NCBI GenBank assembly: GCA_951799425.1
Contig: OX637393.1
Coordinates: 17,999,744 to 18,063,743, forward strand
Origin: Ilex aquifolium
Lineage: Eukaryota; Streptophyta; Magnoliopsida; Aquifoliales; Aquifoliaceae
DNA length: 64,000 nucleotides
Direction: 5' to 3'
Shown here: one piece after another, positions 62,084-64,000 of the stretch
How positions within the stretch are numbered: position 1 is the stretch's first letter
Layout of the letters: each line of letters opens with the position of its first letter
The notes under the pieces: model-generated
Databases searched by the model: none
Told to the model about the DNA's origin: nothing
The model's input: only the letters and a program-made list of their open reading frames with translations
Made by a program: the position numbers and the translations under genes

Positions 62084-63456
62084 CAAGGGGGGAGCCAGAA
62101 AGTTTTTGTGGTGGAGGCAAACTAAAACTCAATAATAAATTAAAATCTAACACTAAATTATTTTCACAAAAAGAAATTTTTTTACAAAGATAATTTCATT
62201 AACAGAATGTCATTAGGTGGCACAACTCATTCGGGAGGTTGACATTGGTCATTTGGTAGATATGCACTTAAAATTTCATCCCAATTAATAGAATGACAAA
62301 CTAAAGTTTTAATTTTTAGCATAGGATCTGCTCGAAAAACTTCTAAGTTAAGTTTATTACGAGTTTTATTAGAACAACAATGTCACATACCACCACCACG
62401 ATCATCACTTTCTTGAGCAGGAGGCGATTGTTCTATTTTAATTTTGTAATAAAAAATTTATTTTTAGTTGATTCATAATTTGTTTAGTTGAACTCTTTAA
62501 CAAACAATTTATAAACACCATAAATAACCAAAAAAAATCAAATGAATACAAATAATCGATGCAAGTCACACATTGCATAGATAACATTCCAATTATTTTA
62601 ATTTAAATTTCATACAGAATAAGGAGAAAACTTAATAGGTGGTGCCATGGTGGTAAGAAAAACTCTAACAACATTTTTTCAAAAAGGTATTTTTTCCTCA
62701 ATAGCCTTATTTTCAGTTTGACTCTAAAATGATAAGTAGAAAGAATAGGTCTAATGCCCACATAACTTTTGTACTCTGAAAATTGTAGCACACAAGATGT
62801 GTCACTTTGCAGGGACATTAAAACTTGGCCTTACCTTTCAATAGAAGAATCAGTAGCAAATTGCATTGCAGAAAGTGTAATTGCTGCAATCTTTTTATTT
62901 TTAGTGGAAGCTACACAATCATACATATCACTTGACTACTCACCTTTCTTCGCATGCATAACCTGTCAATATGTTCCCATAAAGATTTATAAATCAGCTT
63001 GTTCACTAATCTGACAATGATAGGGACCAAGATGCTTCATCCCCAAAATAAGAGACGGAACAAAGTACTGATGGAGAAACCTAAATCTAAGAGAAATTGT
63101 TTTTGGGTTACCTCTCTACAAATAGTCACAGGTCAGCTCTGATAGAATCTCTTGAGAATAAAGGGATTGTCCAATGAAAGATTGAAGAACCAGAGACGAA
63201 GAGGGAACAACAAGAAGGAAGATCAAATAGAGGGGATGAAGTCATCGAAGAGAGACTCAAGCCTATATCTCTTTACGTCTAATTTTGTATTTTACGTAAG
63301 AGTCCAATTTAGTTTCAAGGAAACAGAATAATTCCCAAAGTTTTTACAAATTTCCACTGGGTGCAAGTCTGAACAAAATTATAAAATTTCAAAACAACCC
63401 CAAAACTTTTAAAAATTTCAGTGGGGGCAGTTGCCGCCACTGTAAATCCTCCTCTG
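62084..63456. mobile_element. hAT-like element with GGGGGGAGCCAGAA end
   Basis: Left end CAAGGGGGGAGCCAGAAAG is a variant of the Tip100-type TIR. The right end (reverse complement) CAGAGGAGGATTTACAGTGG with ACTGCCCCCACTGAAATTTT resembles the same kind of terminus. The 8-bp flanks do not match, so the ends may belong to different copies. Inside, minus-strand pieces LILGMKHLGPYHCQISEQ (about 63,050-62,995) and VLMSLQSDTSCVLQFSEYKS (about 62,825-62,765) look protein-like but match no family I can name. Confidence 0.45.
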
Positions 63457-64000
63457 GGCATGGGTGTTGTTTAGTTTACATCCATCCTTATCTTTTTAGA
63501 GAAAATTCGTTTGATGAATTATATTAAAATTTCTTAACCCGGAATTTAATTTCTGGTGCACGTTGGAATTCAAATTTCGCACCTGTTTGGATTTAATTCT
63601 TCCTCCAGTCAAAAATTTTGGATTCGTGCTTGTTCTCAATGGACAGACTTCAATAATGTTTTCTAAGCCGCATATGTCTACTGGGTTGTATATGTTCGCA
63701 TAGTAATTTTCTAGATCAGTAACCATTCTACCTATAAATAGCCCAGTTACTTTGTCATTCAACATACAATTTTTGTAGTCATTAAGGCAGTCTCATACAG
63801 TCATATTTCTGGCTTAGCAGTCTGCATATCAGAGAGTACACGACATAATTTCTGATTTGCTGGACAATTAGATTGGAGTGCTACTTCTAATTGCGTGAAG
63901 ATCATTGTATCCTAAGAGACAGACGCTTTGATTTCCATATGCACCAAGTGTGGGAGTGAAATCTGTCTTAAGGACATAGTTTCAAACATTAGTCTTGATC
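63457..64000 (+). other. Unassigned segment with TATA box at the right edge
   Basis: CTATAAATAGC at 63,732-63,742 is a good TATA box, with CATTCAACATACA about 30 bp downstream as a possible start. The following leader (GATCATTGTATCCTAAGAGAC at about 63,900) reminds me of copia LTR/leader sequences, but this cannot be confirmed before the window ends. It could equally be a gene promoter. The 89-codon minus-strand frame here is unrecognised. Confidence 0.3.

Overview
The window is nuclear DNA of a flowering plant, most probably a eudicot. The evidence is the set of element families: Sirevirus-type copia, Tat, Athila and chromovirus Ty3/gypsy elements, Helitrons, Tip100-like hAT, CACTA, MULEs and tRNA-derived SINEs. 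Intergenic DNA is AT-rich, and almost every reading frame is broken. I found no intact single-copy host gene, no rRNA or functional tRNA gene, and no CRISPR array. The window is almost wholly transposable elements nested in one another. The species cannot be named from the sequence.

Layout. 1-85: terminus of a Tip100-like hAT. 86-5030: decayed Sirevirus-type copia (minus strand) whose gag is cut by a tRNA-derived SINE; a stray env-like 3' segment of a similar element follows (5.6-5.9 kb). 7.67-8.46 kb: 5'-truncated LINE with poly(A). 9.39-12.56 kb: decayed MULE with a MuDR-type transposase fragment and two nested fold-back elements. 12,954-23,605: complete Tat-lineage element (TSD ATAGT, LTRs of about 595 bp) with broken gag-pol on the plus strand, a tandem hairpin array, and an antisense gene before the 3' LTR. 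24,151-31,475: young Athila-type element (TSD ATATA) with an intact 798-codon gag-protease gene, no RT or integrase, and an unusual duplicated U3-PPT unit at its 5' end.

31,966-58,907 is bracketed by a long, diverged inverted repeat of MULE style. Inside it are a chromovirus (32,167-47,009, TSD CTTAC) that carries a related solo LTR and a Tip100-like hAT, the latter carrying a Helitron. A CACTA relic (47.3 kb onward) follows; it is split by a second Helitron and by a non-coding LTR element (50,642-56,619, TSD AGACG/AGTCG) that itself carries a 593-bp solo LTR (TSD ATCAT). 59.0-59.9 kb holds three MITEs with 9-bp TSDs. Then come a repeated fold-back element, a second SINE, another hAT-like element (62.1-63.5 kb) and an unassigned TATA-bearing stretch at the right edge.

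How it works together. Nothing here forms a host pathway. The potentially functional parts are the Athila-type gag-protease gene with its LTRs, and perhaps the spliced antisense gene of the Tat element. Four LTR elements of different lineages or families carry tandem arrays of short palindromes or hairpins in their non-coding parts. In two arrays the paired arms change together between copies, which suggests selection on RNA or DNA structure. This, the antisense gene, and the U3-PPT-LTR duplication are the observations most worth following.
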